A stretch of 64,000 nucleotides of DNA from Janthinobacterium violaceinigrum. GTDB taxonomy: Bacteria > Pseudomonadota > Gammaproteobacteria > Burkholderiales > Burkholderiaceae_D. Each line of letters starts with the position of its first letter. Positions within the stretch are counted from its first letter, which is position 1. Below the pieces are notes generated by a model. It ran no database searches, was not told the origin of the DNA, and saw only the letters and a list, made by a program, of their open reading frames with translations. The DNA lies in assembly GCF_009208555.1 (NCBI RefSeq), contig NZ_WFLI01000001.1, forward strand, positions 272,579 through 336,578, in the 5' to 3' direction. A program made the position numbers and the translations under genes. Of the stretch, positions 16,723-25,281 are shown one piece after another.

Positions 16723-18177
16723 ATGGCAAATTTTTTCAATGAAATGACTGCAAATGACGTGGGTACGGACAGCAAGGTACGTGAACACTATCGTGAATTC
16801 AGCAACTGGCTGGAACAGCAATCGCCCGAGACCATCGCCCGCAAGCGGGCCGAAGCCGACCTGACGTTCCGCCGGGTCGGCATCACGTTTGCCGTGTATG
16901 GCGACGATGCCGGCACGGAACGCCTGATACCGTTCGACACCATCCCCCGCATCATCCCCGCCGCCGAATGGGCGCAGATGCAGACAGGCCTGGTGCAAAG
17001 GGTGCAAGCCTTGAACATGTTCATCCATGATATTTATCATGAGCAAAACATCATCAAGGCGGGCATCATTCCGGCCGAGCAAATCTACAAGAATGCCCAG
17101 TACCGCCCGGAAATGCAGGGTATTTCCGTCGCTTCCGACATTTACGCCCACATCGCGGGCGTCGACATCGTGCGCGCGGGCCAGGGCGAATTCTATGTGC
17201 TGGAAGACAATCTACGGGTGCCGTCCGGCGTGTCCTACATGCTGGAAGACCGCAAGATGATGATGCGGTTGTTCCCGGAACTGTTCGCCCGCAACCGCAT
17301 CGCGCCCGTCGACCATTATCCGGACATGCTGCTCGACAACCTGCGTTCCGTCGCCCCCATGGGCGTGGATGATCCGACAGTCGTCGTCATGACGCCCGGC
17401 ATGTACAACTCCGCCTACTTCGAACACGCGTTCCTGGCCCAGCAGATGGGCGTGGAACTGGTCGAGGGCAAGGATCTGTTTGTCAACGACAACTCCGTGT
17501 ACATGCGCACCACGCGGGGGCCCAAGCGCGTGGACGTGATCTACCGCAGGGTCGACGACGATTTCCTCGACCCGCTGGCCTTCCGCTCCGATTCCTCCCT
17601 GGGCGTGCCGGGCCTGCTGTCCGTCTATCGCGCGGGCCGGGTGACCCTGGCGAACGCCATCGGCACGGGCGTGGCCGACGACAAGTCCATTTACCCGTTC
17701 GTGCCCGACATGATCAAGTTCTACCTGTCGCAGGAACCGATATTGAACAACGTGCCCACCTACCAATGCCGCAAACCGGCGGACCTGTCCTACGTGCTGG
17801 CGAATCTGCCGAAACTGGTCGTCAAGGAAGTGCATGGCGCGGGCGGCTACGGCATGCTGGTGGGACCCGCGTCCAGCCTGGCGCAGATCGAGGACTTCCG
17901 CCAGCGCCTGCTGGCCAATCCGGGCGGCTACATCGCCCAGCCGACACTCGCCCTGTCCGCCTGCCCCACATATGTGGACGCCGGCATTGCGCCGCGCCAC
18001 ATCGATCTGCGTCCGTTCGTGCTGTCCGGCAAGACGATTTCCATGGTGCCGGGCGGCCTGACCCGCGTGGCCCTCGGTGAAGGCTCGCTGGTGGTCAATT
18101 CCTCGCAAGGGGGCGGCACCAAGGATACCTGGGTACTGGAAGCCACATCCGCTTTTGCAGGAGAGAAAACATGCTGA
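16723..18177 (+). CDS. Circularly permuted type 2 ATP-grasp protein (Anbu operon)
   Basis: A 484-residue protein of the CP_ATPgrasp_2 (DUF404/407) family, start at ATG 16723 after AAGGGA. Typical blocks: IPFDTIPRIIPAAEW, FIHDIYHEQNIIKAGIIP, VLEDNLRVPSGVSYMLEDR and VVMTPGMYNSAYFEH (in parts), the VDVIYRRVDDDFLDP motif and VVKEVHGAGGYGMLVGP near the nucleotide site. Family members are predicted ATP-dependent carboxylate-amine ligases that make a peptide or peptide-like bond; the product is unknown. It opens a cluster with alpha-E, transglutaminase and Anbu genes, the conserved Anbu neighbourhood. Confidence 0.92.
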   Translation: MANFFNEMTANDVGTDSKVREHYREFSNWLEQQSPETIARKRAEADLTFRRVGITFAVYGDDAGTERLIPFDTIPRIIPAAEWAQMQTGLVQRVQALNMFIHDIYHEQNIIKAGIIPAEQIYKNAQYRPEMQGISVASDIYAHIAGVDIVRAGQGEFYVLEDNLRVPSGVSYMLEDRKMMMRLFPELFARNRIAPVDHYPDMLLDNLRSVAPMGVDDPTVVVMTPGMYNSAYFEHAFLAQQMGVELVEGKDLFVNDNSVYMRTTRGPKRVDVIYRRVDDDFLDPLAFRSDSSLGVPGLLSVYRAGRVTLANAIGTGVADDKSIYPFVPDMIKFYLSQEPILNNVPTYQCRKPADLSYVLANLPKLVVKEVHGAGGYGMLVGPASSLAQIEDFRQRLLANPGGYIAQPTLALSACPTYVDAGIAPRHIDLRPFVLSGKTISMVPGGLTRVALGEGSLVVNSSQGGGTKDTWVLEATSAFAGEKTC

Positions 18178-19115
18178 GCCGCACTGCCGATCATTTGTTC
18201 TGGATGGCCCGCTATACGGAGCGGGCGGAAAACACGGCGCGCATGCTGGACGTCAACATGCAAACGTCGATGCTGCCCCAGTCCGAGCAGGACGCGGAAC
18301 AGGGCTGGCGCGCCACCCTGGGTATTTCCGAGCTGCAAAGCGCGTACGACCACAAATACGGCCGCTTCCACACGCGCGACGTGCTCGACTTCATGGTACG
18401 CGACCCGAACAACCCGTCTTCCATCCTGGCCTGCCTGACGGGCGCGCGCGAAAACGCCCGCGCCGTGCGGGGCACGTTGACGACGGAAGTGTGGGAAATC
18501 CAGAACGCCACCTGGCTCGACATGCAGAAGCGCCTGAAAAGCAATCTGCTGGAAACGGACCCCAGCCAGTTCTTCGAATGGGTCAAGTACCGCTCGCATC
18601 TGTCGCGCGGGGTCACGTTGGGCACCATGCTCAAGGATGAAGCCATCCACTTCATCCGCCTGGGCACCTTCCTGGAACGGGCCGACAACACGGCGCGCAT
18701 CCTCGACGTGAAGTTCCACGGCGCGCGCGACACGTCGAAAGACGTGGCCCAGCGCGATTTCTATTACTGGGCGGCCCTGCTGCGCTCCGTTTCCGGCTTC
18801 GAAATCTACCGCAAGGTCTACCGCGACGTGATCACGCCGGCACGGGTGGCGGAATTGCTGATGCTGCGCGGCGACATGCCACGGTCCCTGCTCGCCTGCA
18901 TGGATGATGTGGTGGAAAATTTAAAACATATCCGCAACGACGTGTCGGCCGATACGGAGCGGTTTGCCGGCAAACTGCATGCGGAGCTGAAATTCGGCCA
19001 TATCGACGACATCATGAAGGCGGGCTTGCACCATACCTTGACGGAATTTCTGGAAAATATCTACGACCTGGGCAACCGGGTCAGCCGCGACTTCCTCGTT
19101 CCCCTGGCGGCCTGA
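18171..19115 (+). CDS. Alpha-E domain-containing protein (DUF403)
   Basis: A 314-residue all-helical protein of the alpha-E family: MLSRTADHLFWMARYTERAENTARMLDV is the family start (shown here in a few words: RTADHLFWMARY, ERAENTARM). A second ERADNTARILDVKFH repeat lies near residue 170, suggesting an internal duplication. It overlaps the ATP-grasp gene by 7 bp, so translation is coupled. Alpha-E proteins always accompany these ATP-grasp and transglutaminase genes; the group is proposed to make and process a peptide, but no product has been assigned. Confidence 0.92.
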   Translation: MLSRTADHLFWMARYTERAENTARMLDVNMQTSMLPQSEQDAEQGWRATLGISELQSAYDHKYGRFHTRDVLDFMVRDPNNPSSILACLTGARENARAVRGTLTTEVWEIQNATWLDMQKRLKSNLLETDPSQFFEWVKYRSHLSRGVTLGTMLKDEAIHFIRLGTFLERADNTARILDVKFHGARDTSKDVAQRDFYYWAALLRSVSGFEIYRKVYRDVITPARVAELLMLRGDMPRSLLACMDDVVENLKHIRNDVSADTERFAGKLHAELKFGHIDDIMKAGLHHTLTEFLENIYDLGNRVSRDFLVPLAA

Positions 19116-19924
19116 TGCAGCTCACCATCCGCCACGAAACCCATTACGCCTACAGTGCGCCGCTGGCCTACACCATCCAGCAGCTGCACCTGACGCCGCG
19201 TATCGAGCCGCAGCAGCGGGCCCTGTCCTGGCATATCGCCACGCCAGGCCAGTGCCACGCCTACACGGATGCCTACGGCAACCTGTCGCACATGCTGACG
19301 ATCAATGGCAGCCATCAATCCCTGAGCCTGGTGGCGCACGGCGTGGTGGAAACCATCTACCCGCACAAGGGACGGCTGAACCTGGTCGATACCCTGTCGC
19401 CGCTATTGTTTACCATGCCGACACCGCTGACCCAGGCCAATCCCGCCATCCTCGAGCTGACGGCCGCCAGCCTGCCGGACCGCCGGGTGACGGCGGGCAC
19501 GGGCCATTTGCTGCGCCTGGCCGAGCACATCGTGGGCCACGTGGCGTATGAAAGCGGTGCCACCATGGTCACCACCACGGCCGCTGACGCGCTGGCCCTG
19601 GGACGCGGCGTGTGCCAGGACCACGCCCATCTGTTCCTGGCCTGCTGCCACGCCTGGGGCATTCCCGCCCGCTACGTGTCCGGCTATATCGATCCGGGCA
19701 CGACGGGCCATGCGGCCAGCCACGCCTGGGTCGACGCGTGGGCGGAAGACACGGATTTCGTGGGCTGGGTCAGCATCGACGTCACGCACGCGCGGCTGAT
19801 GACGGATGCGTATTGCCGCCTGGCCATCGGGCGCGACTACGATTCGGCCGCTCCCGTGCGCGGCGTGCGCCAGGGCGGCGGCACGGAAACCTTACGTGTC
19901 GACGTGCAGATCGTGCCCGTGTAA
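19115..19924 (+). CDS. Transglutaminase-like cysteine protease family protein (Anbu operon)
   Basis: A 269-residue protein that overlaps the alpha-E gene by one base (TGATG). The N-terminal Bact_transglu_N beta domain (MQLTIRHETHYAYSAPLAYTIQQ in short: IRHETHYAYSAP) runs to about 90. The catalytic core follows: Cys in GRGVCQDHAHLFLA, His in AASHAWVDAW, and an Asp in WVSIDVTHARL. It lacks a signal peptide, so it acts in the cytosol, probably hydrolysing or transferring amide bonds, perhaps of the ATP-grasp product. Confidence 0.92.
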   Translation: MQLTIRHETHYAYSAPLAYTIQQLHLTPRIEPQQRALSWHIATPGQCHAYTDAYGNLSHMLTINGSHQSLSLVAHGVVETIYPHKGRLNLVDTLSPLLFTMPTPLTQANPAILELTAASLPDRRVTAGTGHLLRLAEHIVGHVAYESGATMVTTTAADALALGRGVCQDHAHLFLACCHAWGIPARYVSGYIDPGTTGHAASHAWVDAWAEDTDFVGWVSIDVTHARLMTDAYCRLAIGRDYDSAAPVRGVRQGGGTETLRVDVQIVPV

Positions 19925-20015
19925 ACGGGCAGGAATGAGGCTGGCCGGGCCTTGCCAGCAGGTGGCGCGGTCCGGCTGGTGTAGAATGCTACCCCTTTTG
20001 ACTTGATTTACGACG

Positions 20016-20894
20016 ATGACTTATTGCATAGGCATGCGCCTGAACGAAGGCCTGGTCTTCCTGTCCGACTCCCGCACCAACGCCGGCGTGGACCAGGTGG
20101 GCACCTTCCGCAAGATGAGCGTGTTCGAAAACCCGGGCGACCGCATGCTGGTCCTGATGACGGCAGGCAATTTGTCGATCTCGCAGGCGATCCGCCAGAT
20201 CGTGTCCGAACACGTGGATGCCGATGGCCGCAGCATCTGGAACGTGGCCAGCATGTACGATGCGGCCCGTATCGTGGGCGAAGCCGTGCGCACCGTGCAC
20301 TTGCGCGAAGCGAAGGCGCTGGCCGACTGCGGCATCGATTTCAATGTCAGCATCATTTTAGGGGGCCAGATAGGGGCCGAGCGCTGCCGCTTGTTCCAGG
20401 TGTATTCGGCCGGCAATTTCATCGAATCGCACGATGAAAACACGTATTTCCAGATCGGCGAAGCCAAGTACGGCAAACCGATCATCGATAGGGTCATCAA
20501 CCCGTTCACGCGCCTGGACGAAGCGGCCAAGTGCGCGCTGATCTCCATGGACTCCACCCTGCGCTCGAATATTTCCGTCGGCTTGCCGCTCGATTTGCTC
20601 GTCTACGAGACGGGCAGCCTGGCCGTCACGCGCTTCGTCACCATCGATGAAAAAAACCAGTACTTCCGCATGATCCGCGACACATGGGGCGAGCAATTGA
20701 AACATGTGTTTGAAGGTATCGTCGATCCCGTGTGGAATGCGGCGCCGGAAACGACCATGAACGTGTTGTCGTCCGCCAACATGCACAGCAAGCCCGTGCG
20801 CGTGGCCATCCCCGAACACGTGAGCCGCGGCGGCTTGACGGTGGCGCCCCTGCAATCGTTGGCGCAGCAGTTCAGCGACGACAAGCAGCATTGA
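20016..20894 (+). CDS. Anbu, proteasome-type peptidase
   Basis: A 292-residue bacterial proteasome homologue (ancestral beta subunit, BPH). It starts MTYCIGMRL; after Met removal the N-terminal Thr1 would be the nucleophile, with D17 (LSDSR) and K32 (FRKM) at the positions of the catalytic Asp/Lys of proteasomal beta subunits. Known Anbu proteins form open helical rings rather than closed barrels. It follows the transglutaminase by 91 bp on the same strand; it may be read from the same sigma-54 promoter or a local one. Substrates are unknown. Confidence 0.93.
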   Translation: MTYCIGMRLNEGLVFLSDSRTNAGVDQVGTFRKMSVFENPGDRMLVLMTAGNLSISQAIRQIVSEHVDADGRSIWNVASMYDAARIVGEAVRTVHLREAKALADCGIDFNVSIILGGQIGAERCRLFQVYSAGNFIESHDENTYFQIGEAKYGKPIIDRVINPFTRLDEAAKCALISMDSTLRSNISVGLPLDLLVYETGSLAVTRFVTIDEKNQYFRMIRDTWGEQLKHVFEGIVDPVWNAAPETTMNVLSSANMHSKPVRVAIPEHVSRGGLTVAPLQSLAQQFSDDKQH

Positions 20895-21002
20895 CCGTTG
20901 ACAGGCCCGCTGCGCGGGATGCTGGACAAGTCGCTTTCCGCGTGCTTTTATGGCAATATGGGTTGACATTCAATCCAGATTGACCTGAAAGGCAGGTGGC
21001 GC

Positions 21003-22355
21003 ATGGACTTGATCACTTCCGCCGTCGTGGCAGCCATCGAACACGGCGCGCCCGGCCATGCGCCGCAAGCCGTCGCCAGCCATTTTCAACGGCTCAAGCT
21101 GGCCATCGCCAAGTTCGACGGCGCCGCCGCCATCCTGGCCGCCATCGCCGCGCTGGAAGCGGCGCCCGCCGATCCCCAGCGGCAACTGGCCCTGTCGGCC
21201 GCCCTGGCCGCGGCAAACGTGCCGGACGACATGGAAACCCTGTTTGCCGCGCAAGGCTTGCTCGATGCGCTGCAGCGGCCTGTTACCCCGCTACCCGACG
21301 TGGAAGCCGTGCCCGCGCCAGCCGATAAAGGCACCGTCGTGTCGAACTACGCCGTGGTGAAAGTGTATTTCGCCACGGATCGCCAGCGCGACGTGGGCAA
21401 GCCTGCGGCCCAGCGCTTCAGCGGCGAACGCAGCATCACGGGCGGCAATGGCAACGGCGACGGGCCGCTCAGCTATGGCAGCTGCGACATCAGCATCCCC
21501 CGCGACCACCGCATGGGCCAGCTGGAATCGCCATCGCTGTGGCGCCTGGAATTTCGCGACGATCCGGCCAAGCACGTGGTGCTGCTCGACGCCGAGGTAC
21601 AGGATCACGATAATTTCTTTGCGGCATTAAGAACCCAGGTCCGCGCCTCGGCCGGCAAGAGCGCATTTGTCTTCGTGCACGGCTACAACGTGAGTTTCGA
21701 GGATGCGGCGCGGCGCACGGGACAGATGGCCTACGACCTGGGCTTCGACGGCGCGCCCGCGTTCTACAGCTGGCCGTCGCGCGGCGACATCGCCGGCTAC
21801 ACCATCGATGAAAACAATATCGAGTGGAGCACGCCCCACATCACGGCCTTCCTGGCCGACTTTCTCGCCAGCACGGACGCGGCGCAAGTGTACCTGGTGG
21901 GCCACAGCATGGGCAGCCGCGGGCTGACGCGGGCCGTGGCCGACTTGCTGGCCGCGCAGCCGCAGCTGGCGCAAAAGATCACGGAGCTCATCCTGTCCGC
22001 GCCCGATATCGACGCCGCCGTCTTCCGGCACGATATCGCACCGAAACTGGCCGGCGCGCGCAATCCCGTGACCCTGTATGCCTCGTCGCAAGACCTGGCC
22101 CTGGCCGCGTCGAAAGCCGTGCACGGCTACCCGCGCGCGGGCGACAGCGGCGCTGGCATGCTGATCGTGGCAGGTGTGGAAACCATCGACGCCACGGGCG
22201 TGGACACGAGCTTCATGAAGCATTCGTACTTCGCGGACCAGCGCTCCGCCCTGTCCGACATGTTCTACCTGATACGCAACCAGACGCGCGCCGACCAGCG
22301 CTTTCTCGACCCCGTCGATACGGTGGCCGGCCGCTATTGGACGTTCAAACCATGA
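21003..22355 (+). CDS. DUF900 alpha/beta hydrolase
   Basis: A 450-residue protein. Residues 1-105 are helical and Ala-rich with no known domain. Residues 115-440 are a DUF900 alpha/beta hydrolase: VKVYFATDRQ, FVFVHGYNVSFEDAARR (oxyanion region), FYSWPSRGDIAGYTIDE, the nucleophile elbow GHSMGSRG, an Asp in LSAPDID/ASSQD and a late His (KHSYF). No signal peptide. It follows the Anbu gene by 108 bp and may belong to the same response. Probably an esterase or lipase-like enzyme; substrate unknown. Confidence 0.85.
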   Translation: MDLITSAVVAAIEHGAPGHAPQAVASHFQRLKLAIAKFDGAAAILAAIAALEAAPADPQRQLALSAALAAANVPDDMETLFAAQGLLDALQRPVTPLPDVEAVPAPADKGTVVSNYAVVKVYFATDRQRDVGKPAAQRFSGERSITGGNGNGDGPLSYGSCDISIPRDHRMGQLESPSLWRLEFRDDPAKHVVLLDAEVQDHDNFFAALRTQVRASAGKSAFVFVHGYNVSFEDAARRTGQMAYDLGFDGAPAFYSWPSRGDIAGYTIDENNIEWSTPHITAFLADFLASTDAAQVYLVGHSMGSRGLTRAVADLLAAQPQLAQKITELILSAPDIDAAVFRHDIAPKLAGARNPVTLYASSQDLALAASKAVHGYPRAGDSGAGMLIVAGVETIDATGVDTSFMKHSYFADQRSALSDMFYLIRNQTRADQRFLDPVDTVAGRYWTFKP

Positions 22356-22458
22356 CGCCGTTTCATACGGTGCGGCCCGCATGCTAAGATACGGCCCATA
22401 GGGTGGCAACGGGCACGGCGATGACGCCGCCAGCCGATCCCCCGCAAGCAGGCCTATC

Positions 22459-22884
22459 ATGTTGACATCATCTTCTACACCGCAAGCCGAATCGCTGATC
22501 CGCAACACCAACGCCCGCGTCACCAAGACGCGTGTGAAGGTGCTCGACTTTTTAATGGCGCAAAGCCGTTCGCTGACCCACCATGAAATCCAGCAGGCGC
22601 TGTCGCAGGACAGCGATATCGATTCCGTCACCCTGTACCGGGTGCTGGAATGGCTGACGGAAAATGAACTGGTGCACCGCATCGCGGGTGCCGACCAAGT
22701 GTGGCGCTTCAGCGCGGGCGCGGGCCACCAGGCGCACGAGCACGCGCACTTCCAGTGCACCAAGTGCGCAAACGTCACCTGTTTCAATGAAGTCAAGCTG
22801 CCGCCACCCGTGCTCTTGCCGGAAGGCTTCAGCGGCGGCGAAGTCGATTACCTGATCAAGGGCCTGTGCCCCCGCTGCAAGTAA
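22459..22884 (+). CDS. Fur-family regulator, probably Zur
   Basis: A 141-residue metalloregulator. The winged HTH (residues about 20-85; RVTKTRVKVLDFL, VTLYRVLEWLTEN) precedes the metal-binding C-terminal half with HEHAHFQCTKC (H93, H95, H97, C100, C103) and a terminal CPRC (C137, C140) forming the structural Zn site. Sequence alone does not separate Zur from Fur, but the nearby zinc-type genes (two COG0523 GTPases, NiCoT, LolDE-like operon with Zur-like palindrome) favour Zur. It would repress those genes when zinc is sufficient. Confidence 0.8.
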   Translation: MLTSSSTPQAESLIRNTNARVTKTRVKVLDFLMAQSRSLTHHEIQQALSQDSDIDSVTLYRVLEWLTENELVHRIAGADQVWRFSAGAGHQAHEHAHFQCTKCANVTCFNEVKLPPPVLLPEGFSGGEVDYLIKGLCPRCK

Positions 22885-22909
22885 TTTACATAGACATCGC
22901 CTGACGACG

Positions 22910-23428
22910 TCACTTGAGCAGCAAGGCCAGGTGATGCTCGTCATAGAACAGCTCGCCCACGCGCATCGAACGCGGTTCCGTGCCATACGCGATAAATCCC
23001 AGCGATTCATACAGGCGCAAGGCAGCATTGTTTTCCGCATTCACGCTCAAGTGCACCTGCATGACGGCAGGGTCCGCCTCGGCCTGTTCGATGCAGGCGT
23101 TGACGAGACGCCGCGCCACGCCCTTGCCCCGCTGCGCCACATCGACGAACACGCCCCACAGCAAGGCCTTGTGCCACAGCTGGCGCAGCGGTTCGCGCCG
23201 CAGCCCCGCAAACCCCACGAGACGCTCGCCGTCGAAGGCGCCAAACGCCCGCTGCAGGACGCCGCCGGCGATGCGCTGCGCGTGTTCTTCCCGCGTGCGC
23301 GCCAGCTCATCCTCGCGCGACGAGGAAAACGAACTGGGCGAATCGAGAATGGCGCGCAGGCGCAGCGCGCAAAAGGCGGCGGTATCTGCTGGCGTCAGCA
23401 GGCGGATGACGATATCGGCTGGGGGCAT
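22910..23428 (-). CDS. GNAT family N-acetyltransferase
   Basis: A 172-residue acetyltransferase from ATG 23428 (MPPADIVIRLLTPADTAAF). The acetyl-CoA loop is QRGKGVARRLV and the C-terminal motif is NAENNAALRLYESLGF. A -10 hexamer TATAAT reads leftward at 23453-23458, about 25 bp before the start, so it has its own promoter in the 44-bp gap after the NiCoT gene. It ends 25 bp from the convergent Zur-like gene. Substrate unknown. Confidence 0.85.
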   Translation of the reverse strand: MPPADIVIRLLTPADTAAFCALRLRAILDSPSSFSSSREDELARTREEHAQRIAGGVLQRAFGAFDGERLVGFAGLRREPLRQLWHKALLWGVFVDVAQRGKGVARRLVNACIEQAEADPAVMQVHLSVNAENNAALRLYESLGFIAYGTEPRSMRVGELFYDEHHLALLLK

Positions 23429-23472
23429 GGTGGAATCCGGCAGTTTTTTTCCATTATACCCACGCCCCCGTC

Positions 23473-24261
23473 TCAGGCACGCACGCGGCGCAAGCCCAGC
23501 AAGGTCCAGCCATACAGGGCCGCCATCAGCAGCACCATGGCCGCACCGAGCGCCGCCATCCAGCTTTCCGGCAGCGACCACGCGGGGTCCAGCTTGCCCG
23601 CAGCCATGCAGGCGGCCATGGCCACGCAGATGGCGACGATGGGCCAGCCCAGGCGGCGGCGGAATGCGCGCACGATCTCGATTTTGCCGGTGCGCATGAC
23701 TTTCGCCGTGACCCAGCCATCGAAGGTATCGGTCACGCCCATGCCCACGGCAAACACCAGCCCCGTCAGCATGGCCGGCCCCATGCCGCCCAGCGCCACG
23801 GCCGCGTAGCCCCAGGCGGCCGCCTGCAGGGCCGTGTCGAACACCAGCGCGAACAGCATGCCGACGAGGATGGCGCCCAGCGGCCCGGAAGCGCCCTGCA
23901 GCCAGCGCGGCAGCAGCCGGCCGCGTACTTCGGCCAGCTGCGCGCCGGCCAGCAAGCTGCGCGCATTCAGGGCCGCAATCAGCAGCAGCAAGGCGATGGG
24001 CAGCCATTCCAGCCAGCCGAACACGGCCTCGGATGGCGTGAATTGCGCCGACGCCAGGGCGGCCACGGCCACGATGGCCAGCACGCAGATGCCATGTCCC
24101 AGCGCAAACAGCGCGCCCATCCACGGCGTCCAGCGCGGATGGGCGGCCTGGCTGCGCAGGGTCAGGCCGTCGACGGCGGCCAGGTGGTCCGGTTCCAGCC
24201 CATGCCGCATGCCGAGCAGAAAAATCAGCGCCAGGGCGGGCAAGCCCGCTTCCACGCTCAT
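23473..24261 (-). CDS. NiCoT-family nickel/cobalt (metal) transporter
   Basis: A 262-residue inner-membrane permease with about seven or eight helices. The NiCoT signature HX4DH is present as H20-GLEP-D25-H26 in the first helix, and a TDTFDGW motif lies in a later helix. It starts at ATG 24261, overlapping the end of the upstream COG0523 GTPase gene by 4 bp (ATGA), so the two are translationally coupled. Nickel or cobalt is the usual cargo; in this zinc-regulated context another divalent metal is possible. Confidence 0.87.
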   Translation of the reverse strand: MSVEAGLPALALIFLLGMRHGLEPDHLAAVDGLTLRSQAAHPRWTPWMGALFALGHGICVLAIVAVAALASAQFTPSEAVFGWLEWLPIALLLLIAALNARSLLAGAQLAEVRGRLLPRWLQGASGPLGAILVGMLFALVFDTALQAAAWGYAAVALGGMGPAMLTGLVFAVGMGVTDTFDGWVTAKVMRTGKIEIVRAFRRRLGWPIVAICVAMAACMAAGKLDPAWSLPESWMAALGAAMVLLMAALYGWTLLGLRRVRA

Positions 24262-25262
24262 GCCGCCACCTCGACCGGGCTGTCCGCCTTGGCCACGCAG
24301 CGGTCCAGGCCCCGGATCAGCATATCCTGCGGCAAGTCGCGGCCGATGAAGATGATCTTGCTGGCCCGCGTCTCGCCGTCGCGCCACGGCGCGCCCAGTT
24401 CCGAGCCCATCAGCATGTGCACGCCCTGGAAGACGGCCCGGCACGGCACGTCGGCCACGTACAGGATACCCTTGTAGCGCATCAGCTGGGTACCGAACAG
24501 CTGCACCACGGCATCGAGAAAATTCTCCACCTGCAGCAGATCTAGGGGTTGGGACTGGTGGTAGACGAACGATTGCACGCCGTCGCCATGGCGGTGGCCC
24601 AGTTCCCCCAGGAAATCCGGCTCCAGCTCGACGATGGCGTTCAGATTGAAACCGCGGATGTTCAGGATGTCGCGCAAGGGCACGTTGCCAAAGCGCACCT
24701 TCTGTATGCTGGCGCGGCCATTGATGGCGACCAGCCGCTGGCGCAGCGCGGCCAGCGCATCCTTGTCGACCAGGTCCGTCTTCGACAGCAGGATGCGGTC
24801 GGCAAAGCCCACCTGTTCCTGCGCTTCCTTGTGCGCCGTCAGTTGCTGCTGCGCGTGGCGCGCATCGACCACCGTCAGGATGGCGTCGAGCATGTAGAAC
24901 TCGCTGACGGACGGCTCCGCAAAGAAGGTTTGCGCCACGGGGCCGGGCGCGGCCAGGCCCGTCGTTTCGATGATCACGTGGTCGAAGGCGATTGCCCCGG
25001 TTTCGCGCCTCGCGTGCAGCTCGCCCAGGATGCGGATCAGGTCGCCGCGCACGCTGCAACAGATGCAGCCATTGTTCATTTCCACGATCTGCTCGTCGCT
25101 GTCCTGCACCAGCAAGCCATGGTCGATGCTTTCGGCGGCGAATTCGTTTTCAATCACGGCAATGCGCACGCCGTGATCGCCCTGCAATATACGCTTGAGC
25201 AAGGTGGTTTTCCCGCTGCCGAGAAAACCCGTGATGATGGTAACGGGGATCAGTTCTGTCAT
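24258..25262 (-). CDS. COG0523 (CobW/YeiR-like) metallochaperone GTPase
   Basis: A 334-residue G3E GTPase. The P-loop GFLGSGKTT is at 12-20, the metal-binding CxCC motif C66-I-C68-C69 follows (NNGCICC), with the Walker B-like region (HVIIETTG), the SKTDLVDKD base-recognition loop and a CobW C-terminal domain from about 230. It lacks a His-rich loop except a short HRHGDGVQ. It lies between zigA-like and NiCoT genes. These GTPases deliver Zn, Co or Ni to client enzymes; coupling with NiCoT suggests handling of the imported metal. Confidence 0.9.
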   Translation of the reverse strand: MTELIPVTIITGFLGSGKTTLLKRILQGDHGVRIAVIENEFAAESIDHGLLVQDSDEQIVEMNNGCICCSVRGDLIRILGELHARRETGAIAFDHVIIETTGLAAPGPVAQTFFAEPSVSEFYMLDAILTVVDARHAQQQLTAHKEAQEQVGFADRILLSKTDLVDKDALAALRQRLVAINGRASIQKVRFGNVPLRDILNIRGFNLNAIVELEPDFLGELGHRHGDGVQSFVYHQSQPLDLLQVENFLDAVVQLFGTQLMRYKGILYVADVPCRAVFQGVHMLMGSELGAPWRDGETRASKIIFIGRDLPQDMLIRGLDRCVAKADSPVEVAA

Positions 25263-25281
25263 ATTGCTTTCCTATCGGTGG

